The position numbers and the translations under genes were made by a program. A model generated the notes under the pieces. The model was not told the DNA's origin. It saw only the letters and a list, made by a program, of their open reading frames with translations, and ran no database searches. Positions 11,639 to 22,245 of a stretch of DNA of 64,000 nucleotides are shown piece after piece. How positions within the stretch are numbered: position 1 is the first letter of the stretch; every line of letters begins with the position of its first letter. Source of the DNA: Saitoella complicata NRRL Y-17804 (Eukaryota; Ascomycota; Saitoellomycetes; Saitoellales; Saitoellaceae); NCBI RefSeq assembly GCF_001661265.1, contig NW_017567002.1, forward strand, positions 248,001 to 312,000, written 5' to 3'.

Positions 11639-13028
11639 TCACAATGTTGCGGTAGCTAGCAGAGATTTTAGCATGGTGTCCATCATACGAGTATTGAGGG
11701 CACATACAAAAGTAGTACTTCTCCCACAGGTACTGGTAGTCACCAATAAGACTACCCGCAAGCCCGATAAGCGGCTTCTTCTCCAACCATCCCGCAACAC
11801 CATCCATGAAGGGCCTATCAATAGCATTAGTACTCCGGTCGGACCATAAACCAACAGTGAACTCACTTGGTGATGTCTTCGTAGAACGCTCCACGCAGAG
11901 CCCACCACCCCATAGCCCACATCCTCCTCTTCATCTCCTCCCTCTCCAACCGCGTCAATGCCTTCATACCGCCCGGTACATGCATCTCGAAATCCTTCTT
12001 CGACATTTGCCTAGCAAGATATTCCATAGCAAGACCGACCAACCATGGCTTCCACCTACTGTTCTTGTTCTTGCTCCAGTGTCGCATCAAGACCGCGTAG
12101 ATGACTGGTCTGAGGATGTATAACACCTCCGCCACTTTTCCGAGTCCGCGGAGTTTGTGAAGGAGTTGGAGGGGTGGTTTGACGTCATCCACCGTAAGGA
12201 CTTTGCGAAGGAGGAAATCGGTCACGGAATCGGCGTGGTTTGAGGTCATTGTCGGGAGAATCTTCCCCGTGCGCGGCATCTTCCAGTGGCCGTCGTCGAA
12301 GACCTCACTCTGTTCTGATACGGAAGCATGGTCACTCATTGGGTGACGCGCCTTCGTCTTCAGATCCTCAAGTGTTTCGGGATCAATCTCACGTCCGGGC
12401 ATGGGGGGCTCAACCAAAGGGCGCGACTTTGTCAGCTGCAAGAGACATAAACGACAAGCCGCTCTATAATGATTTGTTAGCCCCTGCTACAACGAACAAG
12501 TTGTGTTCACCTACTTGAACCCTTCAATCCCGATGATCGTCCTCCACCTCCCCTTCTCTCCCCACTTCTTTTTCGCCATCATCTCCAGCAAGAGCTCTGT
12601 ATATTGCACCACAACAATCATGAGCGCGATGTGTTTATACTTCGAGTTCGAAGACAGCCAGAACTTCGTGTATCTGCTATGTGGTGTCGGCGTTGGCTTC
12701 TGAACCGAAGACGGCAGACCGGCAACAGCTTTAGCAAGTAAAGAGTCGTGATAAATGCCAACCAGTTGCAGAATTGAATGCACTGCAAGACGAGACATTA
12801 GCTGACGTACATAAACCGTGGATGACCATGACCTACGCGTTTCTCCTGCAAGCTCGGCATCCTTGAAGCGACCTGCACCGAACCGTCAGTTACCGATAAC
12901 ATCCTGAAGGACACGGACGATTCCGAACCAGGTAGTACATATGTCAACGAACGCAATGTTGACTCGATCGAAGACACCTGCCCGGCGTTCGCGAGGATGA
13001 ACTTGTCGTACGCGCGAAAGAAGTCCAT
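11639..13028 (-). CDS. PEX16: Peroxin 16 (peroxisomal membrane protein PEX16)
   Basis: Six exons on the minus strand: 13028-12929, 12872-12837, 12782-12515, 12463-11867, 11814-11708 and 11655-11639, giving 374 residues. Every junction restores a family-typical stretch: NAGQVSSIESTLRSLTYVLPG, LLQLTKSRPLVEPPMPGREI, GWWALRGAFYEDITK and a C-terminal YLWEKYYFSTATL. The last exon is only 17 bp and replaces a long run-on tail. PEX16 is an integral peroxisomal/ER membrane protein that helps recruit PEX3 and other membrane proteins during peroxisome biogenesis. The frame stays open upstream of the chosen ATG at 13028 without another ATG, so an extra 5' exon is possible. The two first introns have GTTCGG and GTAGGT donors. 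Confidence 0.88.
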
Positions 13029-13406
13029 GATCACGTCACGCTGTGATTCTCGGGAATGAATGCGGAGATTCTTGGGTTGAATTGGCAAGGGCGATGCTGA
13101 TTGCTTGACGATAGCCGTCTCTCTCGTATCGTAAAATCAAACGGTCCAAGGGTAGCAAAAGTCGGTGGGCCGGGTGTATGCGCATGGGACGGCTGCAGGG
13201 TCGCGTTTGCGGGGAAGGCAGCACCGAACCCCCGCCGTTGTGTTCACGCACATGTGCTCCGGTTCGCGTTTGAAGTGCTACACCAGGACAATGACCATGC
13301 TCTTGATAGCATTTATTAGGCCGTAGAAATGATAATGATACCCAAACACCAGATGCCTCTAATCTCTGACCCACGCATGCAATGCTCCGGCAGTATTCTA
13401 CTCAAC
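13029..13406. other. Intergenic: PEX16 promoter and USP gene 3' end
   Basis: No gene seen. The PEX16 frame remains open here as far as about 13130 but has no ATG, which leaves room for a short unrecognised first exon. Confidence 0.4.
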
Positions 13407-15080
13407 TCACAAGGACCTGCGCGCCTTCATCATCGCTATTCTCTTGACTTTTGAACCCATGTCAATCCCGAGACTTTTCCTGCTTTTGGGCGGACTCGGA
13501 ATGTGTCCGCCTGGACCAGCATCCGATTGTCTCTTTCGCTTCTTTGCGATGCGGCTGTCGTAGTCTTTTGATGCATTCTTCTTGAATTCCTTGGAGAACC
13601 CATTGGCACGGACGACAGGGATTCCAAGTTCTTCGTCACGAGCCCGTTTTGGTGCTGCCTTTGCTGCCAGGTTCATCGCGAAGGGGTTCACCTTGCTCTT
13701 CGGTGCCGAACCACGCTCCGATGCTGGTGAATCCGTCGAAGCAGTTCCATTAACCTTTGCTGGGGTAGTAGGCTTGAATGAGGACTTTTCGGACCCTTTC
13801 GTATACACAAGGATATATGCTTTCTGTTTCAACACCGTTGATACGCTCACGTTTGATGAGTGCGCGTCATCAAACTCCATCCATACACCATTGCTCCCCT
13901 TTCCGAAACCGATGTAGTGACCACTGCGCGTGCTGCCACCTTCGTGTACAACCACGCCTGCCAAGTTGTATTTCGATATGGATTGCGCCTGGTTCGGGGC
14001 CATGTATGGTGCGATATCAAGTGTTTCGCCAAACTGAACATGCCTGCCGATCTTGGAAGACTGGAAACCGCCGCCGAATGTGAACCTCTTAAGGTGAAGG
14101 GTAAGCACAGGGGGAGCCTGATAGATCACAGACCCCTTCAGAGCATCGACCAATGTTCGGCACTTTTCACATTTATACTTATTCCGGCCCGAAAGCTTCT
14201 CGTTCTTGACGAATGCCGCCAGCGCACTCTCAATGCTGTTTCCAGCTCCACCTCCAATATCAAGCGAGATGTCCAGCATCGGCTGATATGTATTGGAGGG
14301 ATGCTTGCATTTCAAGCAGCGCACCTGCTGACGGATATACCCACCGAAGATTCTGTGAATTACAGTCGTCTCCTGACTTCTTGGATCAAGCTTCTTATGT
14401 CCTTGCAGAGCAGACTTCTGCATAGCATCGATAAGACAACGCATGAACTCGTGAGCATCTTCTTGACGTCCCAGTCTAAACAACTTCGAGATATGTCTCA
14501 GCTTTCCCACAATTCCCTTTGGTGCAAATGCCTTTGCACGTCCTTTTCCGCCGTTGGGATAACATTTGCCAGCATGCTCCTCCATGGCACAGAAAACACA
14601 GTCGTTCATCCGACATTCAGCAGAATGGACGCCGCTCAGCAAATACCTCGCAAGTGGTGGGACATGCATCATGGCCTGCATGACCGAGTTCAAGAAACAG
14701 GTGTTTCCCAGGTTGTCCAGTCCCGGTGCTGGCTGATAGACACTGGAACCCCATGTAGTAGGTAGTTGATTCGCGGGAAAGAGCACTTTCTGCGGCTTTT
14801 CGAGGACGTCGCCGCCGTCTTCATCCGCGGTTGGCTCCGAGCCTTCTGACTCATCCTCTTTAGGTACTCCATTTGGCTTGGACTTGTCCTCAGCTGTGCG
14901 TGGCGGTCTGTTCAGGGGCGTATACTTCTTCGTAAGGTCGGGTCCGTCCGCGGAGGAGGTAGCTTTCCTGAACCGCACAGGCTCCGCGAGCAAATCCTTC
15001 AGCGAATGTTTGTTCGCGGAAATGCTGAAAATGTTTCCGAGCGCGTCTCCATTCTGCGCAGGCATGGTCATGGTAGCCAT
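13407..15080 (-). CDS. Ubiquitin carboxyl-terminal hydrolase (USP family, USP36/Ubp-like)
   Basis: Single-exon frame of 557 residues from the ATG at 15080; an upstream in-frame ATG at 15185 would add 35 Leu/Arg-rich residues that could act as a targeting peptide. The Cys box GLDNLGNTCFLNSVMQ places the nucleophile near residue 128. The His box GGSTRSGHYIGFGK places the general base near 388, followed by the Asp-rich MEFDDAHSS. Two CxxC pairs (CLKC and CEKC) form the usual zinc knuckle. The catalytic core runs from about 120 to 428, after which a Lys/Arg-rich tail (KKRKRQ, KSRKSLGIDMGSKVKR) suggests nuclear or nucleolar location, as in USP36 and Ubp10. It removes ubiquitin from proteins; the target is unknown. 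It diverges from TRM9 over about 260 bp. Confidence 0.92.
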   Translation of the reverse strand: MATMTMPAQNGDALGNIFSISANKHSLKDLLAEPVRFRKATSSADGPDLTKKYTPLNRPPRTAEDKSKPNGVPKEDESEGSEPTADEDGGDVLEKPQKVLFPANQLPTTWGSSVYQPAPGLDNLGNTCFLNSVMQAMMHVPPLARYLLSGVHSAECRMNDCVFCAMEEHAGKCYPNGGKGRAKAFAPKGIVGKLRHISKLFRLGRQEDAHEFMRCLIDAMQKSALQGHKKLDPRSQETTVIHRIFGGYIRQQVRCLKCKHPSNTYQPMLDISLDIGGGAGNSIESALAAFVKNEKLSGRNKYKCEKCRTLVDALKGSVIYQAPPVLTLHLKRFTFGGGFQSSKIGRHVQFGETLDIAPYMAPNQAQSISKYNLAGVVVHEGGSTRSGHYIGFGKGSNGVWMEFDDAHSSNVSVSTVLKQKAYILVYTKGSEKSSFKPTTPAKVNGTASTDSPASERGSAPKSKVNPFAMNLAAKAAPKRARDEELGIPVVRANGFSKEFKKNASKDYDSRIAKKRKRQSDAGPGGHIPSPPKSRKSLGIDMGSKVKRIAMMKARRSL

Positions 15081-15340
15081 TCGTGAAGCGGCAACGGAGG
15101 TACCGATGTGAAGAAGAGCGCGGCGGCAAGAGAATAAAGTAGGCGTGAACGGCACTGTTGGGAGTAAACTCAGACGCAAACGCAAGAGAGAACGGCTGGA
15201 ATCAAAGACGAAAGCTCAGTACCCGTCTTCCTTCACTGTTCAGAAAAAGTTCAGTGGCGTGCGCTTCGACTGCAAGGCACTTTGTCAACGTTACACGGAA
15301 ACTTTAAACTCTGCCGATTTCGGTCGTCGAACGTCTGAGG

Positions 15341-16182
15341 ATGTCGCCTGCTTCAAATGAGTTGACGTACGAGCGGGAACACGTCCATGAGGTCTACAAT
15401 GTCATTGCCTCGCACTTTTCCGAGACACGGTACAAGGTGTGCTCTGCAACCCAGATTAATGATGGACAAAGGCTCACCTCTATGTGTTAGCCATGGCCTG
15501 TTGTGGACCGCTTCCTGAGAGAAAGACCAGATGGTGCTATAGGTATCGACGTGGGGTGCGGAAATGGCAAGTACCTCGGTGTCAACCCTAACATCTATGT
15601 CATTGGCTCGGACAGGTATGTCCGAACGGACAAGCTATGGAAGCCGACCGCTCACATCACTGCAGGAGCGATAATCTCATTAAGATCGCTCATGAGAGAG
15701 GCCACGAAGCGCTGGTAGCTGATGGCCTCGCTATCCCTCATCCACAAGGACGATTCGACTTTGCAATCTCAATCGCCGTTATCCATCATTTCTCCACTGA
15801 CGTTCGCCGGCAAGAGGCTATCAAGACGGTGCTAGCTGCTTTGAAGCCAGACGGTCAGGCGCTTATCTTTGTTTGGGCTCTGGAGCAAAAGAACTCGAGA
15901 AGAGGGTGGGATGAAGGGGGTGAACAGGACGTTATGGTACCGTGGGTACTCCAGGAGAAGAAGCCAAAGCAACCGAAATCAAGACGCAACAAGGATGAAG
16001 CTGCAGAGGGGACACCGGAAAATCCAGCAGAAGGAAAAGAGAAGGAACCAGAGAAGGTCTATCAGCGATACTACCACCTCTTCAAGAAGGACGAACTGGA
16101 GGAGCGGGTCGTGGAGGCAGGTGGCAAAGTGATGGAATCAGGCTACGAACGAGATAACTGGTACGCAATTATCTCCAGATGA
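15341..16182 (+). CDS. TRM9: tRNA wobble-uridine carboxymethyl methyltransferase TRM9
   Basis: Three exons: 15341-15436, 15491-15615 and 15666-16182, giving 245 residues. The N-terminus YEREHVHEVYNVIASHFSET and the junction KPWPVVDRFL are the Trm9/ALKBH8-type opening. The SAM-binding motif is GIDVGCGNGKYLG near 50-62, followed by ADGLAIPHPQGRFDFAISIA and VIHHFST. A Lys/Glu-rich insert lies near 158-195 before the KDELEERVVEAGG segment and the typical ending ERDNWYAIISR. Trm9 with Trm112 methylates cm5U and its thiolated form at the wobble position of certain tRNAs, affecting decoding of AGA and GAA codons. The length fits the family. Confidence 0.93.
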
Positions 16183-16376
16183 ACCATTGCCTATAAACAC
16201 CCGAGTCGATGTCCATCAACTTCCCATCTTGCGTCGAATTCCCCAGAATCCCATCCGCACGTGCCTTTGCCGCTATAGCGGTCCGATAGGCTGCGGCTCC
16301 ACGAAAATAAAGTTCCCATCTAACAAGCACGGCGTCAAAGCAAACAATCCATTTGACCATTCATGAACAGCAGATC

Positions 16377-17273
16377 ATGAAGTTGAATCAGGCTTTGCAA
16401 AGTTCCCGTCGATTTGCGTCGACGCTGGCCGGTCACGTCAAGATCACCAAGTCTGATCTGCCGGCCTCAACATTCTTCTGCTCGAGCCATGCCGGCGAGT
16501 ACGTCTCGAAGTCAGGGGAGTGCACAAGGACGTTCAATGAGGTCTTTGATACCCGGTTGTTAAGGGCTTCTCCCGGCTTGGATCCTCAACCCAGCGTGTT
16601 CTTCGAGCAATCCCTCTCGTCCAATCAGCGTCGACTTGGTCAGCCTGACGAACGTGAGGTGACTCTCGGAAAGAGTAAGTCCAAACCCTTTTAAACTGCT
16701 CTTTAATACGTCTCTAAAATCGCTATAGCCATTCGTACGCTCAGGCAGCATCTCCCACACATCCTCGAAACTCCCCTTCCAGCCAAGATCCTCTCTCCAT
16801 CAGTCAAGCTACACCTCTTTCCCTCGACACACCCCAACATCCCCAGAGTTTCTGGCCGAGTCCCATACCTAGCAGCACTGCGTCTCGCATGTTGGACTGT
16901 TCCGGTCATCTTGAAGCGTCAACCCCCGACAAACCACGTCCGTCTCGAAATCCTTTCCGAAAGGATGATCACGGTGAACGGTCGTGAACGTCTCATGGTC
17001 CGCTGGCAAACCGCCCTTGACCATCCGCATTCGGACGAGGGGTGTATGGCCGGCTGGTTCTGGTTCGAGTTTGATGAGTTTGGGAAGTTGAGTTCGCATG
17101 TGGTCGAGGACGTTGAATATCCTACGGAGAGGCAGCAGAAACCGTCTGTTGTGACGAGTATTTGGGAGATGTTTGGAAGTGGATCCAGGAAAGAGGAGCA
17201 ACTGGCATGGTACTGTGTGCCGTTGCGCAGGAAGAGGCGTGAAGAGGCGGGGCTAATGAACGATCGCTTGTGA
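16377..17273 (+). CDS. Conserved-looking hypothetical protein, probably mitochondrial
   Basis: Exons 16377-16674 and 16729-17273 (GTAAGT donor, CTATAG acceptor), giving 280 residues. The first 20 residues, MKLNQALQSSRRFASTLAGH, look like a cleavable mitochondrial presequence with an RRFAST site. The C-terminal third holds a basic and aromatic segment with RLMVRWQTALD and GWFWFEFDEFGKLSSHVVED, a strand-turn-strand pattern reminiscent of NTF2-like folds, followed by a poorly conserved tail. I do not recognise the family with confidence. The clean splice junction and sustained coding character support a real gene. It is transcribed in the same direction as TRM9 and converges on the SPATA20-like gene. 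Confidence 0.7.
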
Positions 17274-17489
17274 TGGACAACAGCAAGAATGGCATTATTT
17301 GACGACTGTCTGGACGAGTTGTATGGGCATTCTCTTGGTTTTTCTTTGGTAAGGTTCGGCGTTAATGGGTTCTATTGGGTTCCGACACGGAATAAAAGTT
17401 GACATTCTTTCACGAAGGTATTGATAGGTATGTCCTATGCATATGAAAAGCTGGCTTCCTTACGTGTTCTGACATCGCCTCGGTGTATC

Positions 17490-19772
17490 TTAAAACTTTT
17501 CCTGAAGCTTGCCAACATCCGTGATCGGCAGTCCACAAGCAAAGCCCTCACAAATGTGAACCCTAGGAACCGGCGATTTCTTGTCCCCAACAATCTCTCT
17601 AATGACTTCGTTCTTCTCAACAATGAGTGCATCAGGATTCTCGGGGTCGATATGCATCACAACGGCGTTGGGCATCAACTGAGCACGGATCGTAGAGAGG
17701 AAGTCCTGGGTCTTCGGATCCTCGAGAGAGCCGACGACGACGACCTGGCGCATACCAGCAATCTGGGCGATGACAGTCGGAAGCATACCCGTCATCGCAA
17801 ACGGCGCATCCTCGAGCGTCCCGGCGAACGCACGGCACGTGCGGTCAGCTTTGTCCTCCATCTCCCGATCACCGGTGAACGCACTGAGACGCATCAAATT
17901 GCTGGTTGCGATGGCGTTGGAGCTTGGCTCCGCGTTGTCTTGGTCATCCTTGAGGCGGAGGATGGCGTCGGAGGCAGATGCTGGGGTCGAGAAGTAGGCG
18001 TCGTCGGTATCGTCCCAAAAGAGAGTGTCTTGCGTTTCTTGGAGCTTCAGGGCCCATTGGAGGTACTCCGAGTTAAACGTGGCTTCGTAGAGGTCCAATA
18101 AACCTTGAATCAGGAATGCGTAGTCATCTGTGAATCCTTCCACCTTGCCGGCTTCCTCACGGAAAACACGGATCAACTTTCCGCTCTCGGGCTTGTATAA
18201 GTTGGTCTTCACAAACTTCGCAGCATCTTCAGCATACTTCAAGTAATCCTTTGCCCTCTCCGGGTTCTTCGCCTTCAATGCAGCAGCCGCGCGAGCCAAG
18301 GATCCGATAGCCAAACCGTTCCAGCTCGTGACGATCTTGTCATCGAGGTGTGGGAAAGGTCGGTGCTCTTGCCTGTATTCCCACAGCTTCTGACGGCACC
18401 TCTTGATAATGGCCTCAGTTTCCTCCTCGGTCTTGTTGAACTTCTTGGCAAGCTCAGGGATCGTGAGAACGATGCAAAGGACGTTTTTCTTTAGCAACTC
18501 ATCGTGGGCGTCATGACGAGGATCAACGTTTCCACCTCGACGGACGTCCCAGAAAGCAGCAGCGATATGAGCGTCCTCGCCGAGGATCTTCTCAAACTCA
18601 GCGTACTCCCAGACATAGAATGCACCTTCCTTCTTTTCGAGGCTCTCTTTGCCAGGAAGGGAGTCGGCATCTTCGGCAGAGTAGAAGCCACCGCCAGGGT
18701 GTGCAAGCCTCTGCGTACCCAAATACGTCGCAAGAGAATCCATGGTGGAAAGGTACACGTCATCACCGGTCAAGAGCCAGGCGTCAAGGTAGTTACCCAG
18801 AAGCTGACCCTGGTCGTAAAGCATGATTTCGAAGTGCGGCAAGGACCAATCAGCCGTCACACTGTACCGAGAGATACCATAACCGATGTGATCCCGGATA
18901 CCACCAAAAGCAATCTTCCGCAAAGTGAGCAAAGCCATCTGACGGGCGTGTTCGGCTTCCTTCTCGCCGACCGCGTCGGAACGGTATTTGCCCATACGGA
19001 GGAGGAAGGAGAGGTTGATTGCCGTAGGGAACTTTGGCGCTCCCCCGAAGCCACCATTCGTTTTGTCGAACCGCTTCCTGAAGTAGTTGTAGGCATCGAT
19101 AGCAATCCTGTCAGACAAGTCGTTCTCGGTTCCTCCAGATGCAGAGAAAGATTTAAGCTGTTCGAGGATGTTGGAGGCGGACTTTTGGCAGCGTTCTTGG
19201 TCAGTTTCCCAGAGGTTTGCGATCTTCTCGATAATCTGGAGGAACCCGCCTCGGCCAGAGTGCATCTTGACGGCATCTGGACCGGGGAAATAAGTTCCTC
19301 CGAAGATTGGCTTCAAGTCGGGAGTAAGGAAGACACTCATGGGCCAGCCACCTGAGCCGGTAGTAGCCTGCACAAATGACATGTAGATCCTGTCAACATC
19401 GGGACGCTCTTCACGATCAACCTTGACCGAAATGAAGGATTTGTTAAGTGCAGCCGCGATGATCTGGTTCTCGAACGACTCCCTTTCCATGACATGACAC
19501 CAATGACACGCAGAGTACCCTACAGAGAGGAATATGGGCTTATTCTGTTCTTTAGCTAGCTGCAATGCATCCGGAGACCATTCATACCAGTCGACCGGGT
19601 TGTGCATGTGCTGACGCAAGTACGGCGACTTAGAAGCAGCGAGACGGTTAAGATGTTCGGTTGCCATTGTACTTTTTGATGATGAGAGGAAGGATCTAGC
19701 CGTGATCAACGTCCTCTTCATGAGATCGGATCTGGTCGCGGAGGTTGGTGGTGAGTCTGGTGGTGACGTCAT
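17490..19772 (-). CDS. SPATA20/YyaL-type protein: thioredoxin-like DUF255 domain plus glycan-hydrolase-like barrel
   Basis: Single exon of 760 residues. The DUF255 hallmark is clear: [37 protein letters not shown] with the CHWC pair at residues 89 and 92, [12 protein letters not shown] and [20 protein letters not shown]. The remainder (about 230-740) is the alpha/alpha-barrel seen in the family, with [12 protein letters not shown] and [18 protein letters not shown]. The family runs from bacteria (YyaL) to human SPATA20 and its function is unclear. In-frame ATGs exist at 19721 and 19667. The segment after 19721 ([17 protein letters not shown]) resembles a mitochondrial presequence, whereas starting at 19667 would give a cytosolic form. 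The gene converges on the upstream unknown, leaving 216 bp between the stops. Confidence 0.92.
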   Translation of the reverse strand: MTSPPDSPPTSATRSDLMKRTLITARSFLSSSKSTMATEHLNRLAASKSPYLRQHMHNPVDWYEWSPDALQLAKEQNKPIFLSVGYSACHWCHVMERESFENQIIAAALNKSFISVKVDREERPDVDRIYMSFVQATTGSGGWPMSVFLTPDLKPIFGGTYFPGPDAVKMHSGRGGFLQIIEKIANLWETDQERCQKSASNILEQLKSFSASGGTENDLSDRIAIDAYNYFRKRFDKTNGGFGGAPKFPTAINLSFLLRMGKYRSDAVGEKEAEHARQMALLTLRKIAFGGIRDHIGYGISRYSVTADWSLPHFEIMLYDQGQLLGNYLDAWLLTGDDVYLSTMDSLATYLGTQRLAHPGGGFYSAEDADSLPGKESLEKKEGAFYVWEYAEFEKILGEDAHIAAAFWDVRRGGNVDPRHDAHDELLKKNVLCIVLTIPELAKKFNKTEEETEAIIKRCRQKLWEYRQEHRPFPHLDDKIVTSWNGLAIGSLARAAAALKAKNPERAKDYLKYAEDAAKFVKTNLYKPESGKLIRVFREEAGKVEGFTDDYAFLIQGLLDLYEATFNSEYLQWALKLQETQDTLFWDDTDDAYFSTPASASDAILRLKDDQDNAEPSSNAIATSNLMRLSAFTGDREMEDKADRTCRAFAGTLEDAPFAMTGMLPTVIAQIAGMRQVVVVGSLEDPKTQDFLSTIRAQLMPNAVVMHIDPENPDALIVEKNEVIREIVGDKKSPVPRVHICEGFACGLPITDVGKLQEKF

Positions 19773-19875
19773 CCTCGAGCTCGACTTCTTGCGTTGTTAT
19801 AGGGGTAGCAAAATGTATATAATCCTGGAAGTCTATTCCTGTGCCATTTTATGCAGCATACTCATAATAACCATT

Positions 19876-21815
19876 TCATGACTGCTGGTCGCCGTTGCCC
19901 AACCTCTCATAATCAGAGTTTTGTCTACTCAATGCCATCCTTTGCATGCCGCTCTTCATCTTGACGACGAAGCCTCGGGCGAGATCATCTGAGGGAGTCC
20001 CAACCCTGCTGGGAGTACTTGGTGTTTCTGGTGTACCGCGAACAGGTGTTACGTCCATAGAGGATCGTCCGCTCCTCACTAAAGACGTAGTCTCCTCGTC
20101 ATCCTGTACCGTATCTCCAAACAGGACGTCCATTTCTTCCAGCGCAACACCTTTTGTCTCGGGGTAAAAGAACCATACCACAGCAAAACTCACAGCACAG
20201 CTAGCGGCATGGATGAGGTATAGCTTCCACTTGATTGCTTGCTGCAGTACTGGAGTCCCCTCTCCTACCAAGAAGTTGAATGCCCAGTTTGTCGCTGTTG
20301 ACAAACTAGCTCCCTTGGCACGGATAGTCAAAGGCAAGATTTCTGGCGGATACAACCAAGGGACAGGACTATGTCGTGTGTGTTAGCTGTGAGAGACCTA
20401 CGACAAACAATTCCGAAGACTTACCCCCATGACGCGCCAAAAGAGGCGTTGTATATGATGACCAGAGCCACCACGAGATCGGCTGTGTACCATTTGTCCA
20501 GGTACATGACGCATGATATCGACGATAAAGCTACGCACATGACAACAGCTCCCGAGAGGAGAATGAAGCGCCGGCCCAGGTAATCGATGGCGTACCAAGG
20601 CGGGATCGTGGAGGCGACGTAGACCAAACCGTTGATACCCGTCATGAGAAGCGCGTCCCTGCCGACCCAGCCTGCCTGCTCAAAGACGAGAGGCGCGTAG
20701 TAGCTAATGACGTTAATGCCGTTGAGCTGTGCAAAGGCTTGGGAACTCATAGCAATGAGAACTCGCTTCTTGTACCTCCGCCACATCTCTCCGTAACTCA
20801 TCTCCCCTTCGATCCTTTGCTTCAAGACCCCCTGTTTGATAGAGCGGAACTCATCTCTAGCAACTTTGCTGTCTGTGTCACCTTTAGCAAGGAGATTGGC
20901 CAAGACAGTTAGGCCCTCGATGTCGTGATCACGGTCAAGCAGCCAGCGAGGGCTTTCGACAATCGCCAGCGACCCTACAGCCAGTAAAAAACCCCTACAA
21001 GAGAGCGTGTTAGCTTCCAAGGGAGGTACGAAAGCCAGAGATGAGCCTACATAACACACTGCATGAACAATGGCAATCTCCACGACATATTGCTAGGGAT
21101 GAACGACGCAAAATAGTCTATCCAGACCGAGCTCGCATATCCGATAATGTTTCCGGTAAACTCAATGCACGCTAGGGATCCTCGATGATCCGCTGGTGAA
21201 ATCTCTGACTGGTATATGGGAACAATAGTCGACAAAAGGCCAACGCCGATACCCGCGGTAAAGCGACCGATGATCATGCTGACCATGCCCGAAGACATGG
21301 TTTGAATCAAGCCGCCCATTGTGAATACGCATGCACCGTAAGAGATCGTCCGTCGTCTACCGATCAGGTCTCCGACCCTTCCGACGGCTATTGAGGATAT
21401 AAATGCACCCACCTGAACCAACGGTAAGTAAGTTGTAAGATCCTATGATCGAAGGACATACCTCCAAAATCGCGACCATGGTCCCCAGTTTTGCTCGACT
21501 GGGATAGTTAAACGTTTCATTGAAGTACTGGCCAGTAATAATGCCCGACATAACGCCCTGGTCATAACCAAACAGAAAGACACCTAACGACACGAAGACT
21601 GTGGTGAAGTAAACCAATGGCTTACCAACAAACGCGGTACCTCTCTGTACTCCTCCACTCATGACGAACGAAAGTACTTTCTCGAACGTGGAAGGAACTG
21701 CTCTCGGCACAACAGGTATTCGCACGTCGCTGGGCTCACTCTGCCTGGTCTGGCGAAGGCCAGCACGAAAGGGCGTAGGGTTGACTACCTGTAGATAGCC
21801 ATTGCTGCCCTCCAT
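19876..21815 (-). CDS. MFS sugar transporter (12 membrane spans)
   Basis: Four exons: 21815-21462, 21412-21051, 20994-20425 and 20368-19876, giving 592 residues. Sugar-porter signatures appear in order: FLFGYDQGVMSGIITGQYF in the first span, GRVGDLIGRRRTI between spans 2 and 3, GRFTAGIGVGLLSTIVPIYQ, then ESPRWLLD after span 6, QLNGINVISYYAPLVFE in span 7, DYLGRRFILL and PVPWLYPPEILPLTIRAKG, and finally YPETKGVALEEMD at the start of a long cytosolic tail. The tail of about 90 residues is Ser/Thr-rich with several SxxS/T-P sites, suggesting control by phosphorylation. The substrate is not decidable; hexose, quinate or disaccharide are all possible. A donor at 21050 (GTAGGC) is needed to keep the MQCVMGF segment in frame. 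Confidence 0.93.
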
Positions 21816-22245
21816 TGCCCTCGTGAATGCAGCGGGTGTTGGTGGTGAATGAACCCTTCTATGTTGACCTTCACTTCGCTACGTTGGAGCCTTGCGCCTA
21901 TCGCCGTTCCCCAGGAACCCGCGGCCGCGCCCGCTGCAATTGCAAAATCTACATCAACGAGAATGCTGGATGTTCATTTCTTCTATTTCAAAAGTTCTCA
22001 AGCTACCTGGGTTCTGCCTTGCGCATTTGCTCCGTGGCAGCAGCGTCCTTGACGAGCCGGTCGTTATTGCCATCCCAGGGGCTTCATAAACTGCGAAGCG
22101 GACTGACCAGGGATATGCAATAGCAACATTGCCATGCTTCATCTCATTCTACCCTGACCAGATCAGCCGCTGGCCGTTCGTTTTCTGCAGGCGACATAGC
22201 CATATTCGTTGTTTCATCATCGTCACAGTCTCACATAGGCTCACA
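21816..22245. other. Intergenic: transporter promoter and Myb-C2H2 gene 3' end
   Basis: Short open frames overlap on several frames but none has coding character. The stretch should hold the transporter promoter and the 3' UTR of the transcription factor gene. Confidence 0.4.

Noticed and set aside
11403-11894. Long C-terminal extension of PEX16
   Set aside because: A GTATGT donor at 11707 and CTGCTAG acceptor at 11656 give the family-typical ending YYFSTATL instead.
13860-14765. A 301-residue plus-strand frame inside the USP gene
   Set aside because: Antisense to a catalytic USP domain with intact Cys and His boxes; no independent motif.
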